64,000 bases of DNA from Lytechinus pictus (lineage: Eukaryota; Echinodermata; Echinoidea; Temnopleuroida; Toxopneustidae). The notes beneath the pieces were generated by a model that had not been told where the DNA came from, did not search any database, and worked only from the letters and a program-made list of their open reading frames with translations. The stretch covers positions 31,548,001-31,612,000 of the forward strand of contig NC_087246.1 of the NCBI RefSeq assembly GCF_037042905.1, in the 5' to 3' direction. Both the position numbers and the translations under genes were made by a program. Positions 1 to 13,186 of the stretch are shown one piece after another (position 1 is the stretch's first letter; every line of letters starts with the position of its first letter).

Positions 1-2024
1 TCATTATGCTTCTGGCAAATCTTTGAAAAGTGTCGGTTACTCATGTTACATGATTTGGACATGCATAACATGAAAAGTGGACATAAGTGAAAAGTGTCCT
101 CATGCAAGGCTTTTATGAAAGTTGATTATATCCATTTCAAAGAAGTATATTAGGGAGACAAATTTTTATATATCTAAAAAAATAAAGAACACATGGTTTT
201 TACTAGGGGTGCAGATAAAGTGGTTACTCACGTTACGGTTCAGATGGGCTATATGTACAAAGACACATTGAGCTCATGTCCACCAACCTATGGAATTGCC
301 CACATGCATATACATATAATGTAGATACCTGAGGAGGGGAGAGTTTACTTAACGAAGGAAAGTGAGAGAAATAAGAAGGGGGGGGGGGCATAGAACAAAC
401 AAAAAAAGGAAAAAAAGAAAGAAAGAGGGAGAGAAAGGAATGGAGAAGGCGAATCATAACATGATCGAGTATACAAAAAAGAGAAGAAAAAAACCAAACC
501 CAATTTGTGAAAAAAGGTTGTTTTTCCGTCATTATGAGAATGACATAAAACGTGGATCCAGGGGCCCATTTCAGAAGACTTACAAACAACATTACTACGG
601 TAACTTTCCTACTACATGGAACCCTTTACTAATATTGTGATATACAGGTAAGCCCTGTTATAATGGTAGTTGCCAGAAAGTCAAAGTTATACATGTATAG
701 TTGTAACTCTTTATGAAATGGTCCTCTCACACTGTCACAAAGGTTGTGCACTCTTCAAGATTTTGCCCCCCCCCCCACCCCTTTGTTTTGCTTCTTAATT
801 GCCGATATCACCACTGCCCTCCCCTTACCCCTCAATCCTGGGTCCACCCTATAGAAGCGTTTCATAGGGATTTGTCTGACGTTTTATCTGACAAGTCCCG
901 CTTCTATCTAACAGCTACCATAGAAACAGTGTTTTTCAGCCAAACAAAATCGTGGAAAGTTGTCAGACACAAAGTTGATGAATTGCTATCATACGATAAA
1001 GGTTTAATTTCTTTCATTATAATCATTGCTCTTTTTTAATTCCAAGTCTCATTGACACAAAGTCATGAGGTAATGTGAAAAACTTATATCTAAAGGCATG
1101 CGATCGTATTATATAGAGGTATAGAGGTACAGGATACCATCATCGTCATGGTTATTGTAATAATTATTTGATATTTCAATGCTCGGTGGAATTTCCCCGT
1201 CACTTGAATAGACTGCATGGTAAATAATGTTAAATTCGTTCACGATGATTAAATCACATTGTAATAAGTGCACAACACCGTGGACATGGTGGAGGACTGA
1301 GACCAATAACATTGCCTTTTTATATAACGAAATTAACTTTTGGAATTAACGGATATAGACAAAGGTGAGTGACTTGAACTATTCTTGTATTGTTTGAAGT
1401 GTAGGTATCTTACACACATTAAGAATTGCTAGTACTTGCAAGATGAAAAAAGTGGAGAGGAAATTCCGTTACGAAATATTGTAATGTACATTAACATTTT
1501 GTTAACCCGGAAGTACGGTGAAAAAATAGAGTGGAGTGGAACCCAAAGTAGACTTTTTTAATGTCTATCCCATGGGTACTTCCAAAAAATGTGACACTTA
1601 AGTATCACTCAATACTAAATCAACCTTGCAAGATAAGGTATTTCGCCATGTCAGCATTAAAAAGCTTTTAAAGCCGACTTGGCAAGAAAACTAGCCATGT
1701 CAACATACATGACATAAGCAGAGGCGTCGATCGGGGGAGGGAGGGGGGGGGGGAGCGATAACCCCAACTTATATTCGGGGGAGGGGCAAACTCATATCGA
1801 TTTGCCCCCCCATGGTTCTGATAACCTGAAAAATTTACAATTGTGAAATGGAAATATATATTGGAGATAACGGACTCGTCTTGGCCTAAAAATGCTATAC
1901 GAAACCAACAAAATTGTCAATTTTGCACGCAATCCCCCCCCCTTTCCAAAGCATGGATCGATGCCTCTGCTAAGCATGTTAAGTCGACTTGGCAAGATAA
2001 CGTATCTCGTCCATGACACTTTAA

Positions 2025-2580
2025 AGGACAAGTCCACCCCCCAAACAAAAACAAAAAAAAGTTGTTTTGAATACAAAGAGAACAATCCAACAAGCACAAC
2101 ACCAACATTTTCATCATCAGAATCGGATATAAATGAGAGTTAAGTTATGACATTTTAAACCTTTCGCTTAATTTCACAAAATAGTTTTATGCACATCCTG
2201 GTCTGTATGCAAATGAAGGAATTGATGACATCATCCTCTCTCACTATTCCTTTTGTATTTTATTATTACGAAATATGAAATATTCTAATTTTCTTCTCAT
2301 TGTCATGTGAAAGAAGTTTTATTCTTCCCTGAATATTTGGAATTACCAATGTTTTAACATTTTATGATTCAGTTAAGTTGGTCCTTATTGTCAAATTTGT
2401 AAAAATTGAAATGTTGTATAATTCAAACAATAAAGAACAAAAGAAACAGTGAGTGAGGGTTGTGAAAAATAAGCGAAAGTTTAGAATGTCATAACTTTCT
2501 TATTTTACATCAGATTTTGATGATTTTCATCGTTACGCTTGATAATTTTTTCTCTATTGATTCAATTCAACACTTTTCCT
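2025..2580. mobile_element. TTAA-flanked MITE, family 1, copy in U1 (right end degraded)
   Basis: Starts AGGACAAGTCCACCCC after a TTAA and ends before a TTAA at 2581-2584. The right inverted repeat is lost here (only a short CTTTTCCT remains), while the U4 copy keeps it. It predates the array because all four units have it. It contains the core motif shared by other TTAA MITEs of the window (cataacttt, then a T-rich stretch with gattttgatga). Confidence 0.75.
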
Positions 2581-4452
2581 TTAAAGCTCTGTAAATCAAC
2601 GTAAGCTTGCATAGAAGTACAAATTAATGTACAAATCCAACATCCCCCTCCATGCAATGGAATACGAGTTTGTATACGGGGGGGATGGGGTGGGGAAGCT
2701 GCATGAAAATTATATCCATATCCTGCTATCTTCGCCTATGCAGCATAATAAAGAGACATTTTGATATGTGCCGTACAAGAACAGCATTATCATTATTGTT
2801 GTACTATTATAACTATTGAAAATGTCAAAGGTCGTTGGGAATTCCCAGACACTAAGAATAGACAAACGAACCGTTCGTACACAATGATAATGGTATTATT
2901 ATGATCAGTTTGCTAAATACGCACTTCAGAGAACCCAGCTTCTATTCATAATTCAGTGCATATTTATTACTATCATAAAACGATATCATCTTGTACATAG
3001 GGGGAAAGGTGAGTGAATTCACCCTTTTCAGTGTCACATTGATGAAAGTCAAAATCATTGTTAGGATGTTTCCCATATCAGTCATGGAATCATAATTTAC
3101 TTTGGACTGAAAATGCTAGGTATATAATAGATAGGCCTATCGTTGTCACATTGAACAATGCTAATAATTTCCAAGGCGGAGAGGAATATTATATCCGTTT
3201 ATGAAGGGATACTCAAGGCTTTTATTTGAACAGATAGAGCAAAATCAGACAAACAAAAAATATGAAAATTTCATCAAAACTCCGGGTCAAAACTCTACGA
3301 GGAATAAGAAAAGTTTAATATGGTATTTATTTTTTTCACATTATTTCGGTTAAAGCAGTTCTATGCATCGTATTCGTGAATATGCCGTGAGCGAGCTGAT
3401 GATGCCACCCAACTTATCCTTTTGTATTTTAGGATTATTTAATTGAATTAAAGTTATTTTTTTATAATGACCCGAAAGGGGTCATTATTTTTAAGCGCTG
3501 TCCAACATGAAGGAAAATTGTACAGAGGATATGGATTTCAATAAATAATGATGCAAGCGCAAAGCGCGAGTTAATTTTTTTGGGGGGAGATTTTGACCTT
3601 AAGCAAGAACATAATAATCATTGTCGGTACAAAAGCGCGAGCGGAAAAATTTTGATATTTTTTACTAAAAAACTTAATATTTTCACATTATTTTAAATAT
3701 AAAGAACAAAGTACCGCATATTTTATTGAACAAGCTGTGTATTTCAACAAACATAATACGAGCGCGAAGCGCGAGCTGAAATTTTTAACACACTGACCCG
3801 AAAGGAACTTTTGAAGCACTGTCCAACACGAACATAATGAAGGAACACTGTGGAGAGAACATATCTCACTAAATACATGATGCGAGCGCGAAGCGCGAGC
3901 TGGAAATTTTATTAGATCTAAAAACATATGCAGTACATTCTAATCACTGTCGGTAAAGAGAGCTCCCCACGTTCTCATTGCGAAAGAAAAAAAATCACAA
4001 TTTAATGATGATGCAATGGGACATTCATTTGACAAAGTGGAACTCAAAGACCTAGCAAGAACAAGGTACGTGGAGCAGTTAGAACCAAATCACTAGCATT
4101 TTGATGTCTGTAACTACATCTAATCAATCGTACATAAAAACCCTGAACATTGACAATTTTGTCTAGGGCGTCAAAAATGGCATTCGCCAAAATAAAAGAA
4201 ATCGCACGATTCAAGCAGCACTCTGAATTGAGTATTCGCAGTCGAATAAATAATTGATCTTTGTATCATTATTTTCTTTATGCATTTTGAGGATAATGTT
4301 CAATAACGTTTTTAAGTGATGACCTGACCAAAAATTTTACTCTGAGGACATCTAGAACATTTAGGAAATATCAAAAACTCTCGTTCATATAATTTGGAAT
4401 CATGAATGACTATTCATACGCACTTTGTACATTATGATGATACAGTTACCTT

Positions 4453-4713
4453 TAGGTGCGGATCCAGGATTTTCCAAAGGGGGGGGGGGACATTTTCCCG
4501 AGGAAAAACTTGACAAGAAAAAAAAAAATTAAGTACATTTCGTCCACGAAAAAAATTGAAAAGCAAAAAAAAAAGAAAAAAGGTCATCATCTTCAAGGGG
4601 GGGGGGGCACAGTTGTGTTTTAACGGCATTTTTACATTACGAATTTTAATTGTGACTCTCAAGGGGGGGGGGGGCACGGGCCGTCTGTGCCCCCCCCCGT
4701 GGATCCGCCATTG
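4453..4713. mobile_element. Small GGATCC-ended non-autonomous element in U1
   Basis: Left end has TGCGGATCCAGG and right end has GTGGATCCGCCA, as an imperfect inverted repeat. Inside are long G and C homopolymers and an A-rich tract. The flanks GTTACCTT and GTTACACA share five bases and may be an eroded 8-bp duplication. The terminal pattern resembles hAT-type ends. No ORF of note. Confidence 0.6.
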
Positions 4714-4866
4714 GTTACACAAGCAAAAGTATTCAAACATGTTTAATAACGCACTGACATGGGCTATTCCACGGTTACTCACGTTACATTTGGAGACACC
4801 TTGACTCATACTTGGAGCTGTAACTCCATTATTATTGATACTAAACATCTCTTTATCACAACATAG

Positions 4867-7333
4867 CATGGGCGGAAATCCCAGGGGGGACAGGGGGGAC
4901 GTGTCCCCCCTACTAAAAAAAGTAGGGGGGACACAATATCAAATGTCCCCCTACTATTTTTTGTCTTTTATGACGGTAAGAAATACATCATTCTAAATCG
5001 AAATAAAACATGTATTTTGGGACGAGTTGGGACGAGATGACCGTACTTTTGGGATGATAACCTTTTCTTTTAGTTGTCAAATTTTCCCGCCCCCTGTCCC
5101 CATAGGCGGATCCAGGGGGCCGAGGTTCCCCCCCCCCCTATTGGCGGAGCAAAAAAAAGAAAAAAGGGGAAAGAAAGAAGGAAAAAGGAAAAAAGGATGG
5201 AAAAGAGAGGAGAAAAAGAAGAGAAGGACGACAAGTGCATAAAATAAGATGAGGGGAAGACTTGGAAAATAAAAAAAATCTTTCGCGCCACTATATAAAA
5301 TTTTCGCTTTCGCTTCGCGCTCGCATTACCTGTTAGGTGATTTACATATCTTGTTCAATATGAATCTCAAATATCAAGTTTGGAAGTCAATATACAATAC
5401 ATATTTCACCTCGGAAATCGAACTTTCATTATTTTGTGTGATTTACAAATTGATTTTCAAAAAGTGATCTGTAAAAATGTCAGTTTTATGGTCTGAATAA
5501 TGTTATCAACATTTGCTGCTTGCTCGCAAATTTTGATTTATCAGGTACCTATTATTTTCGTGTATTCCATAAAGTTTTCAAAATATCCCTTTTCATGTCT
5601 GATTGTCAAGACGTATCCGATAGCGCTGCACGCTGGCATTTTGATTGGCGAGTTATGTATGTTTCAATATTGATTATACAACAAACTAGTTAAAATCCCC
5701 TTTTCATGACAGTTTATCAAAAAATTTAGCTCGCGATTTGCGCTCGCATTAATGGTTAAAAATATATTAACTGAAGCATCCTATTCATAATTACAAAAGT
5801 GAAATGTCCAGTTTTTATGCCATAATATCATCAGATTTTGCGCCCTCATTATGCATTAATAAATATGATATTAATTTAATAATTAAATTGTCCCTTTTGT
5901 TTCATCTCGCGCTTAGCAAGAGGAATAGGAAGATAGTCATCATTTTAATGACATGTCGTAAGGATGTCCCGGTCCTATGTCAAAACTCAAAGTAATAATA
6001 ATGAAAATTTTAACTCTTTTTTTAAGTGCGATCCATATCCACCTTACATTTTTCCTACAAAGTGCTTGAAACATAAAGCTGTAATTGTCTCTTTTTTCAG
6101 ATCGGAATATCAAAGTTTCATGATTTTCATGATTAAAGATGTATTCAGAATGCCTAGATTCTAGGTTTAAATATGAAACACGCGCGCGCATGTTTATTCA
6201 AATACTCAACTTGTTCTCTATTTAAATCATCCAGTTTCAGATCACATATCAACATTTTTTTCTGCTCGCGCTTTGTGCTCGCATTATTAATGTAGGAAGA
6301 CTCCCTATTACTCATCCTTTTAATCATTTACAAAACATTGATATTGATTGATTTAATTTATTCAAACACAGTAAAAAGCCCTCGATCAGCCTATGGCTGT
6401 TTATAAAATATGAACAGAGTGGCCCATTTCTAGGTCTAAATCTCGAAAAAAATTCTCCTCGCGCTTCGCGCTTGCATCAATTGTTGAATTATATAGCTAT
6501 CCTGTTCACGATTACAAAAATTGATTAAAATTTTCCATTCTTTCTTTAGAAATTTTCAAAAATTTTCAGCTCGCGCTTCGCGCTCGCATTTTTTGATTGT
6601 TGAAATATGTAACGCCTTCATGGCTAAGTGCAAGCAGTCCTTAACAGGTACCTTTTCAACAGGTACCAGTTCAAAACGTATATAATAATTTTAATCGCAT
6701 TGTAAATACTCATCCTTTTCATGATTTACAACACATGAATAGAGTGTCTCGTTCAGTAAATATTATAGGACTAAATCTCGAAATTTTCCGCTCGCGCTTC
6801 GCGCTAGCACCAATTGTTTACTTATATACCTATTCTGCTTGAGTTACAGAAAGTGCTTAGAATTTCCATTCTTTAGGTGAAGATGTAAAAAAAAATCAGC
6901 TCGCGCTTCGCGCTCGCATTATTTGATTGTTAAATGCTAACTGCACGCAGTCTTTAACAGGTATCAGTTCATTTCTGCTCGCGCTTTGCGTTTGTAGTAA
7001 TTATTAAGTTGCATACACATTTTTTTCAGGATAACAAACATTGCCCAGAATGTTCAAATTTTAGGAACAAGTACATAAAATTTCCAAAAAGTTAGCTCGC
7101 GCTTCGCGCTCGCATCATATAAATAAGGATTAAGATATTATATATTAATTTATGAGAATAAAGCTAAGAAGTGACTTATGAGGACTACCCCTTCAAAGAA
7201 ACAAACACAAATCATCTTCGAGCTGCCGATCGGGGAAAATATGGCTGAAACAAATTTCCGCCCCCCCCCCTATTGGCGAAGGCTGGATCCGCCCCTGTGT
7301 CCCCCTACCTTTTGGGAGAGATTTCCGCCCATG
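4867..7333. mobile_element. hAT-like non-autonomous element, 2.47 kb, in U1
   Basis: Bounded by the inverted repeat CATGGGCGGAAAT / ATTTCCGCCCATG and by a perfect 8-bp direct repeat CAACATAG at 4859-4866 and 7334-7341. An 8-bp target duplication fits the hAT superfamily. No transposase is visible. The interior holds a second element-like structure (from 5101 to about 7297) with GGCGGATCC ends, and a cluster of CGCG-rich palindromic motifs. The short frames inside are AT-rich and do not resemble a transposase. Confidence 0.8.
5305..7115. repeat. Cluster of CGCG palindromic motifs inside the hAT-like element (U1)
   Basis: The motif GCTCGCGCTTCGCGCTCGCA and close variants occur near 5308, 5730, 6264, 6455, 6566, 6789, 6897, 6977 and 7094, usually after an AAATTTT-like stretch and before ATT. 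The spacing of about 80-450 bp is irregular. Two more copies on the opposite strand lie outside the element at 3768 and 3884. The motif is CpG-rich in an AT-rich background. The U2 equivalent is 13,627-15,437. Confidence 0.8.
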
Positions 7334-9710
7334 CAACATAGTACGCAGTCTGACTATCCTTTGTATAAAAACAAAACTTGGGAAATTTCATTATGCTTCT
7401 GGCAAATCTTTGAAAAGTGTCGGTTACTCATGTTACATGATTTGGACATGCATAACATGAAAAGTGGACATAAGTGAAAAGTGTCCTCATGCAAGGCTTT
7501 TATGAAAGTTGATTATATCCATTTCAAAGAAGTATATTAGGGAGACAAATTTTTATATATCTAAAAAAATAAAGAACACATGGTTTTTACTAGGGGTGCA
7601 GATAAAGTGGTTACTCACGTTACGGTTCAGATGGGCTATATGTACAAAGACACATTGAGCTCATGTCCACCAACCTATGGAATTGCCCACATGCATATAC
7701 ATATAATGTAGATACCTGAGGAGGGGAGAGTTTACTTAACGAAGGAAAGTGAGAGAAATAAGAAGGGGGGGGGGGGCATAGAACAAACAAAAAAAAGGAA
7801 AAAAAGAAAGAAAGAGGGAGAGAAAGGAATGGAGAAGGCGAATCATAACATGATCGAGTATACAAAAAAGAGAAGAAAAAAACCAAACCCAATTTGTGAA
7901 AAAAGGTTGTTTTTCCGTCATTATGAGAATGACATAAAACGTGGATCCAGGGGCCCATTTCAGAAGACTTACAAACAACATTACTACGGTAACTTTCCTA
8001 CTACATGGAACCCTTTACTAATATTGTGATATACAGGTAAGCCCTGTTATAATGGTAGTTGCCAGAAAGTCAAAGTTATACATGTATAGTTGTAACTCTT
8101 TATGAAATGGTCCTCTCACACTGTCACAGAGGTTGTGCACTCTTCAAGATTTTGCCCCCCCCCCACCCCTTTGTTTTGCTTCTTAATTGCCGATATCACC
8201 ACTGCCCTCCCCTTACCCCTCAATCCTGGGTCCACCCTATAGAAGCGTTTCATAGGGATTTGTCTGACGTTTTATCTGACAAGTCCCGCTTCTATCTAAC
8301 AGCTACCATAGAAACAGTGTTTTTCAGCCAAACAAAATCGTGGAAAGTTGTCAGACACAAAGTTGATGAATTGCTATCATACGATAAAGGTTTAATTTCT
8401 TTCATTATAATCATTGCTCTTTTTTAATTCCAAGTCTCATTGACACAAAGTCATGAGGTAATGTGAAAAACTTATATCTAAAGGCATGCGATCGTATTAT
8501 ATAGAGGTATAGAGGTACAGAATACCATCATCGTCATGGTTATTGTAATAATTATTTGATATTTCAATGCTCGGTGGAATTTCCCCGTCACTTGAATAGA
8601 CTGCATGGTAAATAATGTAAAATTCGTTCACGATGATTAAATCACATTGTAATAAGTGCACAACACCGTGGACATGGTGGAGGACTGAGACCAATAACAT
8701 TGCCTTTTTATATAACGAAATTAACTTTTGGAATTAACGGATATAGACAAAGGTGAGTGACTTGAACTATTCTTGTATTGTTTGAAGTGTAGGTATCTTA
8801 CACACATTAAGAATTGCTAGTACTTGCAAGATGAAAAAAGTGGAGAGGAAATTCCGTTACGAAATATTGTAATGTACATTAACATTTTGTTAACCCGGAA
8901 GTACGGTGAAAAAATAGAGTGGAGTGGAACCCAAAGTAGACTTTTTTAATGTCTATCCCATGGGTACTTCCAAAAAATGTGACACTTAAGTATCACTCAA
9001 TACTAAATCATACTATTCTTGTTTGTAGGTTTAACATTAATTGAGACCATATATTTTACTGGAAATGTCGTGCCATTTCGACTTTAATGAAGACAGTTAT
9101 TGAGCAAACCCATGGAAATAGTGTATGTCACTGATACTAATAGACACGGTCTTAAGTCATATTATGGAAATTAAGTTCACCCAATCCTGAAACAAAATGC
9201 ACATAGTTAAGTCAGGTATGAATACCTCAGATATTTTAGGCCGCACGGGCCTATTAACATTGGGAAAGCAAGAGATATTCATTCGAGCCGACCCATTGCT
9301 ATTTTTTTTATTTTGATATGGCTGATTGACAAAGTGTATGCATATGATTGTCCATCTAACACTGATTCTATTTTTGGTAATTACTGAACTTCCTTTTCCC
9401 AAATTGGGAAGAAATATCACCAATTTTGGACTATATTTTGACTGGCGGAAGGATTAGGGCTATTTTGCTGTTTGAGGTGATGAATCTGCTCCCCCCGACG
9501 ATGTCTTCAAACACGCCAATTTATTTTTAAAATGAGCCAGTCGAGGGACCCTTTTCTGGTCAGATATGGATTGCCAGATATATATCATATTCACTGGTAG
9601 TAAACATTCGACCCCCGAATTTCATCCTTATTTTTTATGAATTTTTTAAAGTGCCAATTTAACACACGAGTCTATGGGGAATGAATTAGGCCTGTGATAC
9701 CTTTATCTTG

Positions 9711-9915
9711 CCAGGTCGACATGATAACGTTATCATGTCAACCTGGTGATACGTCAGCTCGCCAAGTCGACTCTTGAAACGTTGCATATCGATTTGGCAA
9801 AACACATATCTCGCCAAATCGACTGATTTCGCTTGGCGAGATACACTATCATGTCGTGTCGACTTATATACAGTTGCATGTCAACTTGGCGAGATACGTG
9901 GTGGACGTATTGTTA
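9711..9915. repeat. Palindromic GTCGAC / TTGGCGAGATA motif block (U2)
   Basis: 9711-9746 is a 36-bp palindrome with a single mismatched base pair, centred on AACGTT. Around it the motifs GCCAAGTCGAC, CTTGGCGAGATA and their complements recur many times in both orientations. The block is present in U2, U3 (shortened) and U4 and deleted in U1. Relatives occur at 1975-2010, 50,160-50,260 and 63,320-63,420. It is probably an old dispersed minisatellite; its function is unknown. Confidence 0.7.
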
Positions 9916-10341
9916 AACGACTTGTAACTTTTTATAAGTCAACCTTGCAAGATAAGGTATTTCGCCATGTCAGCATTAAAAAGCTTTTAAAGCCGACTTG
10001 GCAAGAAAACTAGCCATGTCAACATACATGACATAAGCAGAGGCGTCGATCGGGGGAGGGAGGGGGGGGGGAGCGATAACCCCAACTTATATTCGGGGGA
10101 GGGGCAAACTCATATCGATTTGCCCCCCATGGTTCTGATAACCTGAAAAATTTACAATTGTGAAATGGAAATATATATTGTAGATAACGGACTCGTCTTG
10201 GCCTAAAAATGCTATACGAAACCAACAAAATTGTCAATTTTGCACGCAATCCCCCCCCCTTTCCAAAGCATGGATCGATGCCTCTGCTAAGCATGTTAAG
10301 TCGACTTGGCAAGATAACGTATCTCGTCCATGACACTTTAA

Positions 10342-10897
10342 AGGACAAGTCCACCCCCCAAACAAAAACAAAAAAAAGTTGTTTTGAATACAAAGAGAAC
10401 AATCCAACAAGCACAACACCAACATTTTCATCATCAGAATCGGATATAAATGAGAGTTAAGTTATGACATTTTAAACCTTTCGCTTAATTTCACAAAATA
10501 GTTTTATGCACATCCTGGTCTGTATGCAAATGAAGGAATTGATGACATCATCCTCTCTCACTATTCCTTTTGTATTTTATTATTATGAAATATGAAATAT
10601 TCTAATTTTCTTCTCATTGTCATGTGAAAGAAGTTTTATTCTTCCCTGAATATTTGGAATTACCAATGTTTTAACATTTTATGATTCAGTTAAGTTGGTC
10701 CTTATTGTCAAATTTGTAAAAATTGAAATGTTGTATAATTCAAACAATAAAGAACAAAAGAAACAGTGAGTGAGGGTTGTGAAAAATAAGCGAAAGTTTA
10801 GAATGTCATAACTTTCTTATTTTACATCAGATTTTGATGATTTTCATCGTTACGCTTGATATTTTTTTCTCTATTGATTCAATTCAACACTTTTCCT
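10342..10897. mobile_element. TTAA-flanked MITE, family 1, copy in U2 (right end degraded)
   Basis: Same as the U1 copy, including the degraded right terminus, so U1 and U2 inherited one deleted form. Confidence 0.75.
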
Positions 10898-12770
10898 TTA
10901 AAGCTCTGTAAATCAACGTAAGCTTGCATAGAAGTACAAATTAATGTACAAATCCAACATCCCCCTCCATGCAATGGAATACGAGTTTGTATACGGGGGG
11001 GATGGGGTGGGGAAGCTGCATGAAAATTATATCCATATCCTGCTATCTTCGCCTATGCAGCATAATAAAGAGACATTTTGATATGTGCCGTACAAGAACA
11101 GCATTATCATTATTGTTGTACTATTATAACTATTGAAAATGTCAAAGGTCGTTGGGAATTCCCAGACACTAAGAATAGACAAACGAACCGTTCGTACACA
11201 ATGATAATGGTATTATTATGATCAGTTTGCTAAATACGCACTTCAGAGAACCCAGCTTCTATTCATAATTCAGTGCATATTTATTACTATCATAAAACGA
11301 TATCATCTTGTACATAGGGGGAAAGGTGAGTGAATTCACCCTTTTCAGTGTCACATTGATGAAAGTCAAAATCATTGTTAGGATGTTTCCCATATCAGTC
11401 ATGGAATCATAATTTACTTTGGACTGAAAATGCTAGGTATATAATAGATAGGCCTATCGTTGTCACATTGAACAATGCTAATAATTTCCAAGGCGGAGAG
11501 GAATATTATATCCGTTTATGAAGGGATACTCAAGGCTTTTATTTGAACAGATAGAGCAAAATCAGACAAACAAAAAATATGAAAATTTCATCAAAACTCC
11601 GGGTCAAAACTCTACGAGGAATAAGAAAAGTTTAATATGGTATTTATTTTTTTCACATTATTTCGGTTAAAGCAGTTCTATGCATCGTATTCGTGAATAT
11701 GCCGTGAGCGAGCTGATGATGCCACCCAACTTATCCTTTTGTATTTTAGGATTATTTAATTGAATTAAAGTTATTTTTTTATAATGACCCGAATGGGGTC
11801 ATTATTTTTAAGCGCTGTCCAACATGAAGGAAAATTGTACAGAGGATATGGATTTCAATAAATAATGATGCAAGCGCAAAGCGCGAGTTAATTTTTTTGG
11901 GGGGAGATTTTGACCTTAAGCAAGAACATAATAATCATTGTCGGTACAAAAGCGCGAGCGGAAAAATTTTGATATTTTTTACTAAAAAACTTAATATTTT
12001 CACATTATTTTAAATATAAAGAACAAAGTACCGCATATTTTATTGAACAAGCTGTGTATTTCAACAAACATAATACGAGCGCGAAGCGCGAGCTGAAATT
12101 TTTAACACACTGACCCGAAAGGAACTTTTGAAGCACTGTCCAACACGAACATAATGAAGGAACACTGTGGAGAGAACATATCTCACTAAATACATGATGC
12201 GAGCGCGAAGCGCGAGCTGGAAATTTTATTAGATCTAAAAACATATGCAGTACATTCTAATCACTGTCGGTAAAGAGAGCTCCCCACGTTCTCATTGCGA
12301 AAGAAAAAAAAATCACAATTTAATGATGATGCAATGGGACATTCATTTGACAAAGTGGAACTCAAAGACCTAGCAAGAACAAGGTACGTGGAGCAGTTAG
12401 AACCAAATCACTAGCATTTTGATGTCTGTAACTACATCTAATCAATCGTACATAAAAACCCTGAACATTGACAATTTTGTCTAGGGCGTCAAAAATGGCA
12501 TGCGCCAAAATAAAAGAAATCGCACGATTCAAGCAGCACTCTGAATTGAGTATTCGCAGTCGAATAAATAATTGATCTTTGTATCATTATTTTCTTTATG
12601 CATTTTGAGGATAATGTTCAATAACGTTTTTAAGTGATGACCTGACCAAACATTTTACTCTGAGGACATCTAGAACATTTAGGAAATATCAAAAACTCTC
12701 GTTCATATAATTTGGAATCATGAATGACTATTCATACGCACTTTGTACATTATGATGATACAGTTACCTT

Positions 12771-13033
12771 TAGGTGCGGATCCAGGATTTTCCAAAGGGG
12801 GGGGGGGACATTTTCCCGAGGAAAAACTTGACAAGAAAAAAAAAATTAAGTACATTTCGTCCACGAAAAAAATTGAAAAGCAAAAAAAAAAAGAAAAAAG
12901 GTCATCATCTTCAAGGGGGGGGGGGGCACAGTTGTGTTTTAACGGCATTTTTACATTACGAATTTTAATTGTGACTCTCAAGGGGGGGGGGGGGCACGAG
13001 CCGTCTGTGCCCCCCCCCGTGGATCCGCCATTG
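12771..13033. mobile_element. Small GGATCC-ended non-autonomous element in U2
   Basis: Orthologous copy of the U1 element, differing mainly in homopolymer lengths. Confidence 0.6.
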
Positions 13034-13186
13034 GTTACACAAGCAAAAGTATTCAAACATGTTTAATAACGCACTGACATGGGCTATTCCACGGTTACTC
13101 ACGTTACATTTGGAGACACCTTGACTCATACTTGGAGCTGTAACTCCATTATTATTGATACTAAACATCTCTTTATCACAACATAG

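Larger units (their letters stand above)
1..7387. repeat. Array unit U1 of the large tandem repeat (931-bp internal deletion)
   Basis: First of four head-to-tail copies. The window begins inside it, so the phase is arbitrary: the opening bases recur at 7388, 15710 and 23044. Sequence is almost identical to U2 over its whole length. It lacks the 931 bp found at 9011-9941 of U2, with the join at about 1620. It contains a TTAA MITE, a small GGATCC-ended element and a 2.47-kb hAT-like element. All open frames in it are short, low in complexity and present on both strands; I see no gene. Confidence 0.93.

Noticed and set aside
233..640. Frames of 74-119 codons with F/S/P-rich or K/R-rich products, recurring in each unit
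   Set aside because: They come from an A/G-rich tract read on either strand; homopolymer changes shift the frame between units.
1792..2143. Overlapping frames of 66-101 codons on both strands, repeated in every array unit
   Set aside because: They lie across MITE ends and G/C runs, overlap each other on opposite strands, and recur only because the DNA is repeated. No domain is recognisable.
5305..7115. CRISPR-like array of palindromic repeats
   Set aside because: Spacing is irregular (80-450 bp), the repeats vary, and the context is eukaryotic transposon DNA without cas genes.
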